Assembly (NCBI GenBank): GCA_031396205.1
Contig: JANNKH010000006.1
Span: 1-64,000, forward strand
Origin: CAISIP01 sp031396205
GTDB lineage: Bacteria > Pseudomonadota > Gammaproteobacteria > Burkholderiales > Burkholderiaceae_C
DNA length: 64,000 nt
Direction of reading: 5' to 3'
A program made the translations under genes and the position numbers. Shown here piece after piece: positions 35,111 through 44,129 of the stretch; the stretch's first letter is position 1, and the number at the start of each line of letters is the position of its first letter. Below the pieces are notes generated by a model. The model was given only the letters and a program-made list of their open reading frames with translations. It did not search any database and was not told the origin of the DNA.

Positions 35111-36981
35111 GCCCCTTCTTCCGCCGTTGTCACATTGCGCCGCATGCCGGCAAACAATTCACGCCCCATGCCAAGGCCATTGCCCAGCACCAGGTCGTGC
35201 GGCATTGTCGCCACATCGCGTGAGGCCCAGTCCTGCGGGTCGACCAGCGCCAGCAGCGATCCGGCATCGGCGTCGAGTCGCACCAGATCGCCGTCACGCA
35301 GGCGCGCCAGCGGGCCACCGGCTGCGGCCTCGGGCGACACATGGATGGCAGCCGGCACCCTGCCAGACGCACCGCTCATGCGCCCGTCGGTTACCAAGGC
35401 CACCTTGAATCCCCTGCCCTGCAGCACCGCCAGTGGCGGCGTGAGCTTGTGCAACTCCGGCATGCCATTGGCTTGCGGCCCCTGCCAACGCACGACACAC
35501 ACGACATCGCGGTCCAGTTCCCCTGCGGCGAATGCCTGGTGCAGCGCTTCCTGCGAATCAAACACCCGGGCCGGCGCTTCGACCACATGCCGGTCATCGG
35601 GAACGGCGGAGACCTTGATCACGCTGCGGCCCAGATTGCCCTGCAGCAGCTTGAGGCCGCCAGTCACACCAAACGGATTGGACGCCGGGCGCACCACGGT
35701 CTCATCACCCGACGCACCCGGATCGTGCCAGGCCAGCGCGGAACCCTCCGAGCGGGGCGTCTTGGTGAAAGCATGAATGCCTTCTGCCCGCACGGTGGCT
35801 ACATCGGCATGCAACAGGCCCGCATCGCGCAGTTCGCGCAGCACATATCCGGGGCCGCCTGCATCCTGAAACGCATTGACGTCGGCCGTGCCGTTTGGAT
35901 AGACCCGGGTCAGCAGCGGGACCACGTCGGACAAGGCCGCAAAGTCGTCCCAGTCGATCTGTATGCCGGCGGCACGCGCCACCGCGACCCAGTGGATCAG
36001 GTGGTTGGTCGAGCCCCCGGTCGCCAGTAGCGCGACCATGGCGTTGACGATGCAGCGCTCGTCGACCAGCTTGCCGATCGGTGGGCATGCGCTTGCGCTG
36101 CGCAGCGCGGGCGTTCTGCCGGCATCCAGCGCACTGGCTTTCCCAAGCACGGTACGCACCGCCTCACGCGTGAGTTCCTCGCGCAGCGCCTGGCCCGGGT
36201 TCACAAACGCGGTTCCCGGCACATGCAGGCCCATGGCTTCGAGCAGCATCTGGTTGCTGTTCGCCGTTCCGTAGAAGGTACAGGTGCCCAGGCCATGGTA
36301 AGCCTGCGACTCGGCCTGCAGCAGTTCCTCGCGACCGACCAGGCCCTGCGCCGCCTGCTCGCGCACCTTGCTCTTGGCGCTGTTGGACAGCCCGGATGTC
36401 ATCGGCCCCGCCGGCACGAATACCGTCGGCAGATGGCCAAAATGCAACGCGCCAATCAACAGACCAGGCACGATCTTGTCGCACACGCCGAGCATCAAGA
36501 CGCCATCGAACATGTCGTGCGACAACGCGACCGCGGTGGCCATGGCGATCACGTCGCGCGAGTACAGGCTCAGCTCCATTCCCGCCGTGCCCTGGGTCAC
36601 GCCGTCGCACATTGCCGGCACGCCGCCGGCCACCTGCGCCGTGGCACCCAGCCTGCGGGCTTCGGCCTTGACCAGATCGGGGTAGTGCTGCAGCGGCGCA
36701 TGCGCCGACAGCATGTCGTTGTAGGCAGTGACGATGCCGATGTTGGGCGCGTGCTGCGCCACGACGTTGATGCGCGTCCTGCCCGAGGGCATCGCGACGG
36801 CCTTGTCGGCATCGGGCATGGCCGCCAGGGCGTGCGCGACGTTGGCACAACCCATGCGCTCGGTGCCGGGCGGCCGGTTGGCGGCGGCGTCCAGTCGTTG
36901 CAGATAGGCCGCGCGGGTACTCGCGCTGCGGAGCCGAATGCGTCCGGTCACTTTATGGAGGCTGTCGTGCAGGTTCTTCAT
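35095..36981 (-). CDS. edd: 6-phosphogluconate dehydratase
   Basis: First committed enzyme of the Entner-Doudoroff pathway, a 4Fe-4S IlvD/Edd-family dehydratase of 628 residues, slightly longer than usual. Cluster-region cysteines appear in PAMCDGVTQG, GVCDKIVPG and GTCTFYGTANSNQ; the C-terminal half carries VTDGRMSGASG. It is followed by eda with overlapping frames. The presence of edd-eda indicates sugar-acid catabolism by this route. A HexR-like palindrome lies just upstream of the start. Confidence 0.96.
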   Translation of the reverse strand: MKNLHDSLHKVTGRIRLRSASTRAAYLQRLDAAANRPPGTERMGCANVAHALAAMPDADKAVAMPSGRTRINVVAQHAPNIGIVTAYNDMLSAHAPLQHYPDLVKAEARRLGATAQVAGGVPAMCDGVTQGTAGMELSLYSRDVIAMATAVALSHDMFDGVLMLGVCDKIVPGLLIGALHFGHLPTVFVPAGPMTSGLSNSAKSKVREQAAQGLVGREELLQAESQAYHGLGTCTFYGTANSNQMLLEAMGLHVPGTAFVNPGQALREELTREAVRTVLGKASALDAGRTPALRSASACPPIGKLVDERCIVNAMVALLATGGSTNHLIHWVAVARAAGIQIDWDDFAALSDVVPLLTRVYPNGTADVNAFQDAGGPGYVLRELRDAGLLHADVATVRAEGIHAFTKTPRSEGSALAWHDPGASGDETVVRPASNPFGVTGGLKLLQGNLGRSVIKVSAVPDDRHVVEAPARVFDSQEALHQAFAAGELDRDVVCVVRWQGPQANGMPELHKLTPPLAVLQGRGFKVALVTDGRMSGASGRVPAAIHVSPEAAAGGPLARLRDGDLVRLDADAGSLLALVDPQDWASRDVATMPHDLVLGNGLGMGRELFAGMRRNVTTAEEGACSWL

Positions 36982-36989
36982 CTTGATCC

Positions 36990-37004
36990 TGTAACTAAAT
37001 TACA
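36990..37004 (-). promoter_or_regulatory. Candidate HexR operator upstream of edd-eda
   Basis: TGTAACTAAATTACA is a 15-bp near-perfect palindrome with TGTAA/TTACA arms, one base off the HexR consensus TGTARTWWWAYTACA known from proteobacterial central-carbon regulons. It ends nine bases before the edd start codon, a position that would block transcription or initiation. HexR releases DNA on binding KDPG, the pathway's own intermediate. No hexR gene is in the window. Confidence 0.75.
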
Positions 37005-37141
37005 TGATCGATGGTAACCCGGAATCATGCGTTGCGAGTTACCAAGCTGTTACCGCCGCCGATGGGGCGGCCGTGCCGACGGACCGTTTCGTCTGACCGC
37101 CACGAGCCCGGACCGCGCACGGGCACGCGGCCACGGCGATC

Positions 37142-37384
37142 TCAGCGCAGCGATTCGTAGTTCGCCTGCGGTTCTACCCGCGAGTCGACGAAATCCGGAT
37201 TTTGCACCATGCAATCGGCCCGACAGACCGGCTAGCTCTGGGGTCCGTCCTCGGCGCCGACGCATTCGGTGCAGGCCTGGGCATTGATGACCTGGATCGG
37301 ATTGCCGATGCTGATCGCATCGCTCGGGCATGCCGACAGACAGGGGTCACAGGCACTGCATTCCTGGTTGATGGGTAGCGTCGT
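37142..37384 (-). pseudogene. YfhL-type 2[4Fe-4S] ferredoxin interrupted by a TAG
   Basis: Starting at 37384 the minus strand reads 81 codons collinear with a YfhL-type ferredoxin. The first cluster motif is intact (CSACDPCLSACP), then QACTECVGAEDGPQ. Three lesions are visible: the expected ATG is ACG; the next ligand Cys after PQ is Ser (AGC); and the following codon is TAG. The frame then resumes correctly with PVCRADCMVQNP and ends at TGA. The original frame is preserved, so the gene died recently by point mutation. Confidence 0.85.
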
Positions 37385-37425
37385 GTGCCCTCTGTCAGTA
37401 ACTAAGTTGCTGCCAGCGCTTCCAG

Positions 37426-38193
37426 TTGCTGCGGGCGCTGGTGCTGGCTCGCGCCGCTCATCTGCGGCCCCAGTTGCGCATGCAAGGCGTATCGACCGCG
37501 TGGAAGGTCGTCAACACCAGTTACTTCATGTACTTTGCGGTGCTGGCCTCGATGATCCATGGCCTGACCATTCCCGGCGCGATGGAGGTGGCGCAGCGCG
37601 CCAAGGGATACAACAAAGGCCTGTTCGAGTGGCTGCGCAAGGCACCCTGGGGCAACCCCACGTTCTCCGGCGTGTTCATCTCCATCATCGGCTTCGGCTT
37701 CCTGGGCGGCATCTCGGGCGTGATGATGGGCACCGAGCAGCTCAACATGATCATCCACAACACAATCTACGTGCCGGGCCACTTCCACGCCACGGTGGTA
37801 GTGGGTACCACGCTGTCGTTCATGGCGCTGACCTACTTTCTGATCCCGGTGCTGTTCAAGCGCGAGACGATCTCGCCCAGGCTGGCGCAGTGGCAGCCTT
37901 ACCTGTTCGGCTTTTCGACGTATTTCTTTTGCCTGGTCATGATGGGCGCGGGGACGCTGGGTGTGTCGCGGCGCCATTGGGACATGGCCTTCAACGGCGC
38001 TGCACTGGCCTATGAGTGGCCGGACACTGCCTACCTGATCGGCGCTGCACTCGGTGGCGGACATTTTGTCCACAAGGCTTGGCAGCTATCGCGCGCACCA
38101 AGCCGCAAGACCGCCATGGGCGCGTTCTTCGCGTCGCTGGTGCAACTGAGTCTGGTACTCGCGGCCGCAACGGCGGACGGCCTATTGAGATGA
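37426..38193 (+). pseudogene. 5'-truncated heme-copper oxidase subunit I
   Basis: The frame corresponds to the last third to half of a heme-copper oxidase subunit I: YFMYFAVLASMIHGLTIPGA (helix VIII-like), GFGFLGGISGVMMGTEQL, and the paired-histidine helix X block HNTIYVPGHFHATVVVG. The earlier helices, which bind the low-spin heme and most of CuB, are absent, so it cannot be an oxidase alone. No convincing start or ribosome binding site is seen; MLRALVL or MQGVSTAW are possible. The stop overlaps the SCO start (ATGA), showing this was the upstream gene of the redox operon. A translated fragment cannot be excluded. Confidence 0.75.
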
Positions 38194-39068
38194 CACGTTA
38201 CCGGGTGGGACTGGCGCTGCTGTGGGCGCTGTTGGCAGGGCCGCTGTCAGCGCCGCTGGCAGCGCAGGAATCCGCCGCCGCAAGCACCGCCGCCACCACG
38301 CTCGACCCGAAGGCCGCGCTGCGCGACAGCCAGAACGCCATTGGCCGCGACATGGGTCGACACCAATTGCTCGATTCCCGCGGTCAGCCGATTCGGCTGG
38401 CCGACCTCAAGGGCAAACCGCTGCTGGTGAGCTTCATCTACACCGGCTGCTTCCAGGTATGCCCGACCACGACCCGGTCGCTGTCCGAAGCGGTGGACCA
38501 GCTGGCCGAGGTTTTTGGCGCCGACCGTTTCAACGTCGTCAGTATCGGCTTCAACCAGCCGTTCGACTCGCCGGCCGCCATGCGGGCATTTGCCGCCCAG
38601 ATGCGCATCGACAAGCCGAACTGGAAGTTCCTCAGCCCGCCAGCGGCCACGGTCGATGCGCTGACCGCCGACTTCGGCTTCCGGTATGTCGCGACACCCG
38701 CCGGTTTCGACCATATGCTGACCGTGTCGGTCCTCGATGCGCAGGGCCGCATCGCGGCGCAGGTCTACGGCGAACGACTGACGCGCGACCAGTTGGGCGA
38801 ACCGCTGCGGCTGATGCTGCGCGACGCACCGATGCCGAAGGGCATGCCCTTGGCCGAGCTGATCGAACGGGTGCGCATCCTGTGTACCGTGTACGACCCG
38901 GAAACCGGCAGCTACCGCTACAACTATGCGCTGTTCATCGAAATCGCCGGCGGCGTGACGTTCGCGCTGGCGATGGCCTGGTTCTTTCTGGCCGAATGGC
39001 GCACCCGCCGGCGCCTGCTGCGCAGTGCCCGGCGGCAGGCGCAATCCCTGAACAGAACGCCAGGCTAG
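38190..39068 (+). CDS. SCO1/SenC-family copper chaperone with C-terminal membrane helix
   Basis: A 292-residue thioredoxin-fold protein that delivers copper to heme-copper oxidases. The copper site is CFQVCP (CxxxCP) around residue 91, and the distal histidine is probably in AGFDHMLTVSVL. An N-terminal signal anchor (VGLALLWALLAGPLSAPLAA) exports it. Unusually for SCO it has a second membrane helix near the C-terminus, FIEIAGGVTFALAMAWFFLA, followed by an arginine-rich tail. The start overlaps the oxidase fragment and the stop is ten bases before the cytochrome b fusion. Confidence 0.88.
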   Translation: MTRYRVGLALLWALLAGPLSAPLAAQESAAASTAATTLDPKAALRDSQNAIGRDMGRHQLLDSRGQPIRLADLKGKPLLVSFIYTGCFQVCPTTTRSLSEAVDQLAEVFGADRFNVVSIGFNQPFDSPAAMRAFAAQMRIDKPNWKFLSPPAATVDALTADFGFRYVATPAGFDHMLTVSVLDAQGRIAAQVYGERLTRDQLGEPLRLMLRDAPMPKGMPLAELIERVRILCTVYDPETGSYRYNYALFIEIAGGVTFALAMAWFFLAEWRTRRRLLRSARRQAQSLNRTPG

Positions 39069-39078
39069 GACGGACGGC

Positions 39079-40785
39079 ATGCATCCGCTGCGTAGCACCC
39101 GCCAATTCGCGCTGGCTGGCTTTCAATGGTTCGAGAGCAGGCTGGACCGCGTGTTCGGCTCCAGTCGCAACCCGTTGCGCCAGCTCGGTGCGCTAGGGTT
39201 CATGCTGTTCTGGCTGCTCGCCATCAGCGGCATCTACCTGTATGCCGTGCTGGACACGTCGGCCGAAGGCGCGTACCGCTCGATCGACCAGCTCTCGCGC
39301 CAGCAGTGGTACCTGGGAGGTGTACTGCGCAGCGTGCACCGCTATGCCGCCGACGGGTTCATCGTCGTGATGCTGTTGCACCTGATGCGTGAGGCGCTAC
39401 TCGGACGCTACAGCGGCTTTCGGCGTTTCTCGTGGCTGACCGGCGTGGCGCTGGTGCCGCTGGCATTGGTCAGCGCCATCGGCGGCTTCTGGCTCAACTG
39501 GGACCAGCTGGGGCAGTTCTCGGCGCTTGCAACCGCCGAGTTGCTGGACTACCTGCCGGTCTTCACGTCGCCGCTGACGCGCAATTTCCTGGACGCGGCG
39601 GCTGTCAGCGACCGGCTGTTCTCATTGTTCATCTTCGTGCATCTGGGAGTGCCGCTGCTACTGATCTTCGGCCTGTGGTTCCATATCCAGCGTCTGGCCC
39701 ATGCCGCCATATTTCCGCCGCGACCCATGGCGATTGGTGTCGCCACCTGCCTGCTGGCGCTGGCGTTGGCAGCCCCGGTGCTGAGCCATCCGCCGGCCGA
39801 CATGGCGCTTGCGCCGAACAACCTGGCACTGGACTGGTTCCTGCTGTTCATCCATCCGCTGGGCTATGCAAGCTCACCCGGCCTGGTCTGGACCGTGCTG
39901 CTGGCCGCGCTGGCGCTGTTGCTCCTGCTGCCTTTGCTGCCACAGCCCGCTCCGCCGCCGGTGGCTGTCGTTGACCCCGCCAATTGCAACGGTTGCCGGC
40001 GCTGCTTCGAGATACTTTTCTGGGGCGGTGGTCACGCGCTGCAGTTCACCTGGACACTGCTGATGCTGGTGGCCTGGCTGGCACTGGCCAGCGCCAGCGG
40101 CGCCAGGCTGCTGATCAGTCCGCGCATCACCGTGCTGATGTTCGTACTGGCACTGGTGGCGGTGTTCGTCACGCCCTATGCCTATCTCGCCTACGACATC
40201 GCATCGGTTGAACACCGGGAACTGCTGACCTGGGCGATGCGCCTGGGTGGCGGCCTGGCGATCGTGCCGATCGCACTGGCCGTCGTGCTGGCACTGGCTG
40301 GCGCACTGCCAGCCGACGACTCGACCCGGCCACTGCGCGCGGCGCTGGTCTGGTCGATCGTCCTGTTTGCGTCCGGCGGGGTCATCGGCATCTTCATCCA
40401 CGGCTCCAACGTACGCATCCCTGCGCACTACCACGGCTGCATCGTCGGGGTCACGCTGGCCATGATGGGCCTGGCCTACCACCTGCTGCCGCGGCTGGGA
40501 TACGCCCGGCCCGCCGGCAGGACGGCGGCATGGCAACCCGGCCTGTATGGCGTGGGACAACTGATGCACATTACCGGCCTGGTCTGGTCCGGCGGTTATG
40601 GCGTGCAGCGCAAGGTGGCCGGCGCCGAGCAGGTATTGCGCAGCACGGGCGAGATCGCTGGCATGGGCCTGATGGGACTCGGCGGCCTGATCGCCATCGT
40701 CGGTGGCCTGCTGTTCGTCGTGGTGATGCTGCGCGCCATGCGCCGGGTCAGGCCCGATGGCTGCACGGTACCGGGCGCCGCATGA
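39079..40785 (+). CDS. Fusion: diheme cytochrome b / broken ferredoxin motif / heme-copper oxidase C-half
   Basis: A 568-residue membrane protein made of three parts. Residues about 1-290 are a cytochrome b6-like unit with two H-x13-H pairs (RSVHRYAADGFIVVMLLHLM and FVHLGVPLLLIFGLWFHIQR). At about 304 is NCNGCRRCFE, the first three cysteines of a 4Fe-4S motif with the fourth missing. Directly after it comes ILFWGGGHALQFTWTLLMLV and later RIPAHYHGCIVGVTLAMMGL, helices VI onward of a heme-copper oxidase subunit I. The join looks like a deletion that kept the frame open. The stop overlaps the next start. Confidence 0.8.
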   Translation: MHPLRSTRQFALAGFQWFESRLDRVFGSSRNPLRQLGALGFMLFWLLAISGIYLYAVLDTSAEGAYRSIDQLSRQQWYLGGVLRSVHRYAADGFIVVMLLHLMREALLGRYSGFRRFSWLTGVALVPLALVSAIGGFWLNWDQLGQFSALATAELLDYLPVFTSPLTRNFLDAAAVSDRLFSLFIFVHLGVPLLLIFGLWFHIQRLAHAAIFPPRPMAIGVATCLLALALAAPVLSHPPADMALAPNNLALDWFLLFIHPLGYASSPGLVWTVLLAALALLLLLPLLPQPAPPPVAVVDPANCNGCRRCFEILFWGGGHALQFTWTLLMLVAWLALASASGARLLISPRITVLMFVLALVAVFVTPYAYLAYDIASVEHRELLTWAMRLGGGLAIVPIALAVVLALAGALPADDSTRPLRAALVWSIVLFASGGVIGIFIHGSNVRIPAHYHGCIVGVTLAMMGLAYHLLPRLGYARPAGRTAAWQPGLYGVGQLMHITGLVWSGGYGVQRKVAGAEQVLRSTGEIAGMGLMGLGGLIAIVGGLLFVVVMLRAMRRVRPDGCTVPGAA

Positions 40786-42695
40786 TTGCGCGACTGCAAG
40801 TCCTGCTGCGCTGGGCCTTCATGCGGGTGGAGGCGCTGTTCAACCGGGCCTTCGGCGACCGGGTCAATCCGCTGTACCACCTGGGTTCCATCACTTTCTG
40901 GCTGCTTTGGCTGGTCGCCGGCAGCGGCCTGTACCTGTACACGTTCTTCGAAACCGGAGTGGCTGGCGCCTACGACTCGGTCGAGGCGCTGACGCACGAC
41001 CAGTGGTTCGCCGGCGGCATCCTGCGCAGCGTGCACCGATACGCGTCTGATGCCATGGTGCTGACGATGCTGTTGCACATGGTGCGCCATTTTGCGTTCG
41101 ACCGGATGCGCGACTGGCGCTGGTTCTCCTGGGTCAGTGGCGTGGCGCTGATCTGGGGCGTGTATGTGTCAGGCATCAACGGCTACATGCTGCCCTGGGA
41201 CCAGTTGGCCCAGTTCGTCATCGTCGCATCGTTCGAGTGGCTGGACTGGTTGCCGGGATTTGGCGGCTCGCTGGCGCGCAACTTCCTGTATGCGTCCAGC
41301 GTCAACGACCGCTTCTTTTCGCTGCTGGCCTTCATGCATATCGGCTTGCCGCTGCTGGTACTGCTGCTGATGTGGGTGCACGTGCAACGCATTCCAAAAG
41401 CCAGGACCAACCCGCCCCAGCCGATCATGCTGAGCTTGGCGTTGACGCTGCTGGTGCTGTCGATGCTGCGCCCGGCAATGAGCCAGGGTGGCGCGGCGGC
41501 ACTCGGTGTCTCGCCCACCACGCTGCAGTTGGACTGGTTCTACCTGGCGGTGTTCCCACTTCTGTACCTGTGGCCGATGGCGATGGTCTGGGCCTTGCTG
41601 GCTGCTGCCACCGCACTGCTGACGCTCGTGCCCTGGTTGCCGCCGCGCTGGCGGCGCGCCAGCAGCAGCGGGTTTTCAATGACCGTCGACGACGGCACCC
41701 AGGCCTATCCGGTGCGCACCGGCGAAACGCTGCTCGAGGCCGGCTTGCGCGCTGGTCTCGACCTACCCTACGAATGCCGCAACGGCGCCTGTGGCGTGTG
41801 CTTGTGCACGGTGCAGCATGGCAGCGTGGACCACGGCGCCTACCAGCGCAATGCGTTGACCGAGACCCTGCGCGCGCAGGGCCAGACCTTGCTGTGCTGC
41901 GCCACGCCGCGCTCGAATGTGACGATCGAGATAGTACGCGCCAGGGATCCAAATCGCAGCACGCTGCAACGCTACGATGGCCGCGTCAAGTCACTGGAAC
42001 GGCTGAGCCCGGAGCTGATCCGGCTTTCGGTAGCGCTGGCGGACGGCGAGCGCATTCGCTTCTCGGCAGGGCAGTATGTCAACATCATCCTGCCCGATGG
42101 CCAGCGGCGCGCCTATTCGTTCGCCAATGCGCCGGGCAACGACGCTGATATCGAACTGCAAGTCGGACTGGTTCCGGGCGGCCGCTTTACCGGCCATGTA
42201 TTCAACGAGATGCAAGTCGGCGACAGCCTGTGCCTAGAAGGGCCGCTGGGCCGGTTCACGCTGCGCGAGAGTGAACTGCCGATACTCTTTGTGGCCGGCG
42301 CGACCGGGTTCGCGCCGGTCAAGAGCATCGTCGAGGACGCATTCAACCGTGGCCTGCGCCGCCCGATGTGGCTGTACTGGGGCGTGCGTCGGCGCGACAA
42401 CCTGTACCTGGCCGCGTTGGCCGAGCAATGGCAGCGCGAGCACGACAACTTCCACTTCGTTCCCGTGCTGTCCGAATCCGATCCTTCCGACGAATGGCAG
42501 GGGCGCCAGGGCCTGGTGCACGAGGCGATGTTGGCCGACTTTCCCGACATGCGCGGCTATGCGATCTATGTCTGCGGCTCGGTCAAGATGGTCGATGCGG
42601 CGGTACCGGCCTTCATCGGCCACGGCCTGGACGAAAGCCTATGCTTTACCGACGCCTTTGTTTCTTCGGCGCGGCGGCTCACGCCCAAGCCATAA
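40782..42695 (+). CDS. Fusion: diheme cytochrome b / 2Fe-2S ferredoxin / FAD-NAD(P)H reductase
   Basis: A 637-residue protein. Residues about 1-285 form a second cytochrome b6-like unit with heme-binding pairs SVHRYASDAMVLTMLLHMVR and FMHIGLPLLVLLLMWVHVQR. Residues about 305-385 are a plant-type ferredoxin with ECRNGACGVC and LLCCATP. Residues about 395-630 are a ferredoxin-NADP-reductase-like domain with RRAYSFANAP for FAD and AGATGFAPVKSI for NAD(P), ending in YVCGSVKM. A direct NAD(P)H-to-heme b route in one polypeptide is implied. It follows the first cytochrome b fusion with a four-base overlap. Confidence 0.88.
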   Translation: MIARLQVLLRWAFMRVEALFNRAFGDRVNPLYHLGSITFWLLWLVAGSGLYLYTFFETGVAGAYDSVEALTHDQWFAGGILRSVHRYASDAMVLTMLLHMVRHFAFDRMRDWRWFSWVSGVALIWGVYVSGINGYMLPWDQLAQFVIVASFEWLDWLPGFGGSLARNFLYASSVNDRFFSLLAFMHIGLPLLVLLLMWVHVQRIPKARTNPPQPIMLSLALTLLVLSMLRPAMSQGGAAALGVSPTTLQLDWFYLAVFPLLYLWPMAMVWALLAAATALLTLVPWLPPRWRRASSSGFSMTVDDGTQAYPVRTGETLLEAGLRAGLDLPYECRNGACGVCLCTVQHGSVDHGAYQRNALTETLRAQGQTLLCCATPRSNVTIEIVRARDPNRSTLQRYDGRVKSLERLSPELIRLSVALADGERIRFSAGQYVNIILPDGQRRAYSFANAPGNDADIELQVGLVPGGRFTGHVFNEMQVGDSLCLEGPLGRFTLRESELPILFVAGATGFAPVKSIVEDAFNRGLRRPMWLYWGVRRRDNLYLAALAEQWQREHDNFHFVPVLSESDPSDEWQGRQGLVHEAMLADFPDMRGYAIYVCGSVKMVDAAVPAFIGHGLDESLCFTDAFVSSARRLTPKP

Positions 42696-42763
42696 CCTGA
42701 CGGGCGGCTGGTTTTTCCGCCCACCCGGCACAATCCAGGATTCCGATCGCACCGGCGCCTACC

Positions 42764-43405
42764 GTGAAGAACCTGCATTCGTTGCCCGCACCGCCGCCCA
42801 CGGCTGTCCGTTTGCCCGCCGCATCGCCAGGGCGCGACCCGGCCCGCATGCTTCAGCAGGCGCTGCGGGAATGGGGCGGCAAATCCGACCTGTGGGTTTT
42901 TGCCTACGCCTCGCTGATCTGGCGGCCCGATTTCGCGGTCGCCGAGCAACGCCAGGCCCGCGTCCACGGTTGGCACCGCGCGCTCAAGATGTGGAGTCGC
43001 GTCAATCGAGGCACCCCCGAGGTCCCGGGCCTGGTGTTTGCATTGATGTCGGGCGGCAGTTGCCACGGCGCGGCACTGCGCGTGCCCCGCGCCGAGGGTG
43101 AAGCGGTATTGCATCAATTGTGGGCGCGCGAAATGGTGACCGGGGTGTATGACCCGAAATGGCTCCATTGCGACACCGCGGCCAAGCCGGTGCAGGCTCT
43201 GACATTCACATTGTCGCGACGCAGCCCCAATTTCACCGGCAACCTGAGCCCGGACCAATACCGGGATATCTTCGAACGTTCCAGCGGCCGTTACGGTACG
43301 ACGCTGGACTATGCCCGCAAGACCATGCATTGCCTGCAGGCGCATGGCATCCACGACCCGGCGCTGCGGCGCCTGTTGGCCCACGCCACCGACGCAGCGC
43401 CGTGA
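42764..43405 (+). CDS. ChaC-type gamma-glutamylcyclotransferase
   Basis: A 213-residue cytoplasmic enzyme that degrades glutathione to 5-oxoproline and Cys-Gly. The substrate loop is VFAYASLIWRPDF (usual YGSLIW) and the catalytic Glu lies in REMVTGVYDPKWL. The closing motif HGIHDPALRRLL is standard for ChaC. The long start is a GTG at 42764; ATG at 42848 (MLQQALRE) would give the minimal domain and is a real alternative. Confidence 0.9.
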   Translation: MKNLHSLPAPPPTAVRLPAASPGRDPARMLQQALREWGGKSDLWVFAYASLIWRPDFAVAEQRQARVHGWHRALKMWSRVNRGTPEVPGLVFALMSGGSCHGAALRVPRAEGEAVLHQLWAREMVTGVYDPKWLHCDTAAKPVQALTFTLSRRSPNFTGNLSPDQYRDIFERSSGRYGTTLDYARKTMHCLQAHGIHDPALRRLLAHATDAAP

Positions 43406-43490
43406 AATGCGAGCCGGCGGGCAGCGCATGGACCCCGCTCCAGCGACGCCCTGTCTTCGCCAGATGGTCCCGACTTCTTATACTGACAAC

Positions 43491-44129
43491 ATGAACAACA
43501 TCGCTGACCTGCGCAAAAGCTACGAGCGCGCCGAATTGAGCGAGGACGCCTCTCGCGCCGACCCGCTGGACCAATTCGGACATTGGCTGCAGGAGGCCAT
43601 CGCAGCGCAGTTGCCCGAACCCAATGCGATGACGCTGGCCACAGTCGACCATCGCCTGCGTCCGAGCACCCGGGTGGTGCTGATCAAGGGCTACGACGAT
43701 GCCGGCATCGTCTGGTACACCAACTACGACAGCCGCAAGGGCCAGGAACTGGCTGGCAATCCGTATGCGGCCCTGCAGTTCCACTGGGTCGAGCTCGAAC
43801 GCACGGTGCGCATCGAGGGCGTGGTGGAAAAGACCAGCGCCGAGGAAAGCGACGCCTATTTTCACAGCCGCCCACTGGACTCGCGCATCGGCGCATGGGC
43901 CTCGCCGCAGTCGCAGGTGATCTCCAGCCGCGCCGTGCTGGTGGCCAACGCGGCCCGATACGGCGCCCAGTTCCTGTTGCAGCCGCCGCGCCCACCGCAC
44001 TGGGGCGGCTATCGCCTCAAGCCCGACAGCTGGCAGTTCTGGCAGGGCCGCAGGAGCCGACTGCACGACCGTTTGCGCTATACGCAGGATGGCGACGGGC
44101 AATGGATCCGCGCGCGGCTGGCACCCTGA
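43491..44129 (+). CDS. pdxH: Pyridoxamine 5'-phosphate oxidase
   Basis: FMN enzyme that makes pyridoxal 5'-phosphate from the pyridoxine or pyridoxamine phosphate. At 212 residues it has normal length. Family blocks are YERAELSEDASRADPLDQF, TRVVLIKGYDDAGIVWYTNY, SRIGAWASPQSQVIS and the C-terminal WGGYRLKPDSWQFWQGR with the PLP-binding residues. The start MNNIADLRKSY is canonical. Confidence 0.97.
   Translation: MNNIADLRKSYERAELSEDASRADPLDQFGHWLQEAIAAQLPEPNAMTLATVDHRLRPSTRVVLIKGYDDAGIVWYTNYDSRKGQELAGNPYAALQFHWVELERTVRIEGVVEKTSAEESDAYFHSRPLDSRIGAWASPQSQVISSRAVLVANAARYGAQFLLQPPRPPHWGGYRLKPDSWQFWQGRRSRLHDRLRYTQDGDGQWIRARLAP

Noticed and set aside
37232..37234. TAG in the ferredoxin read as pyrrolysine or another recoded amino acid
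   Set aside because: The neighbouring cluster Cys is also lost and the start codon is ACG, which points to decay. The MttB homolog in the window has no amber codon, and no pyl genes are visible.
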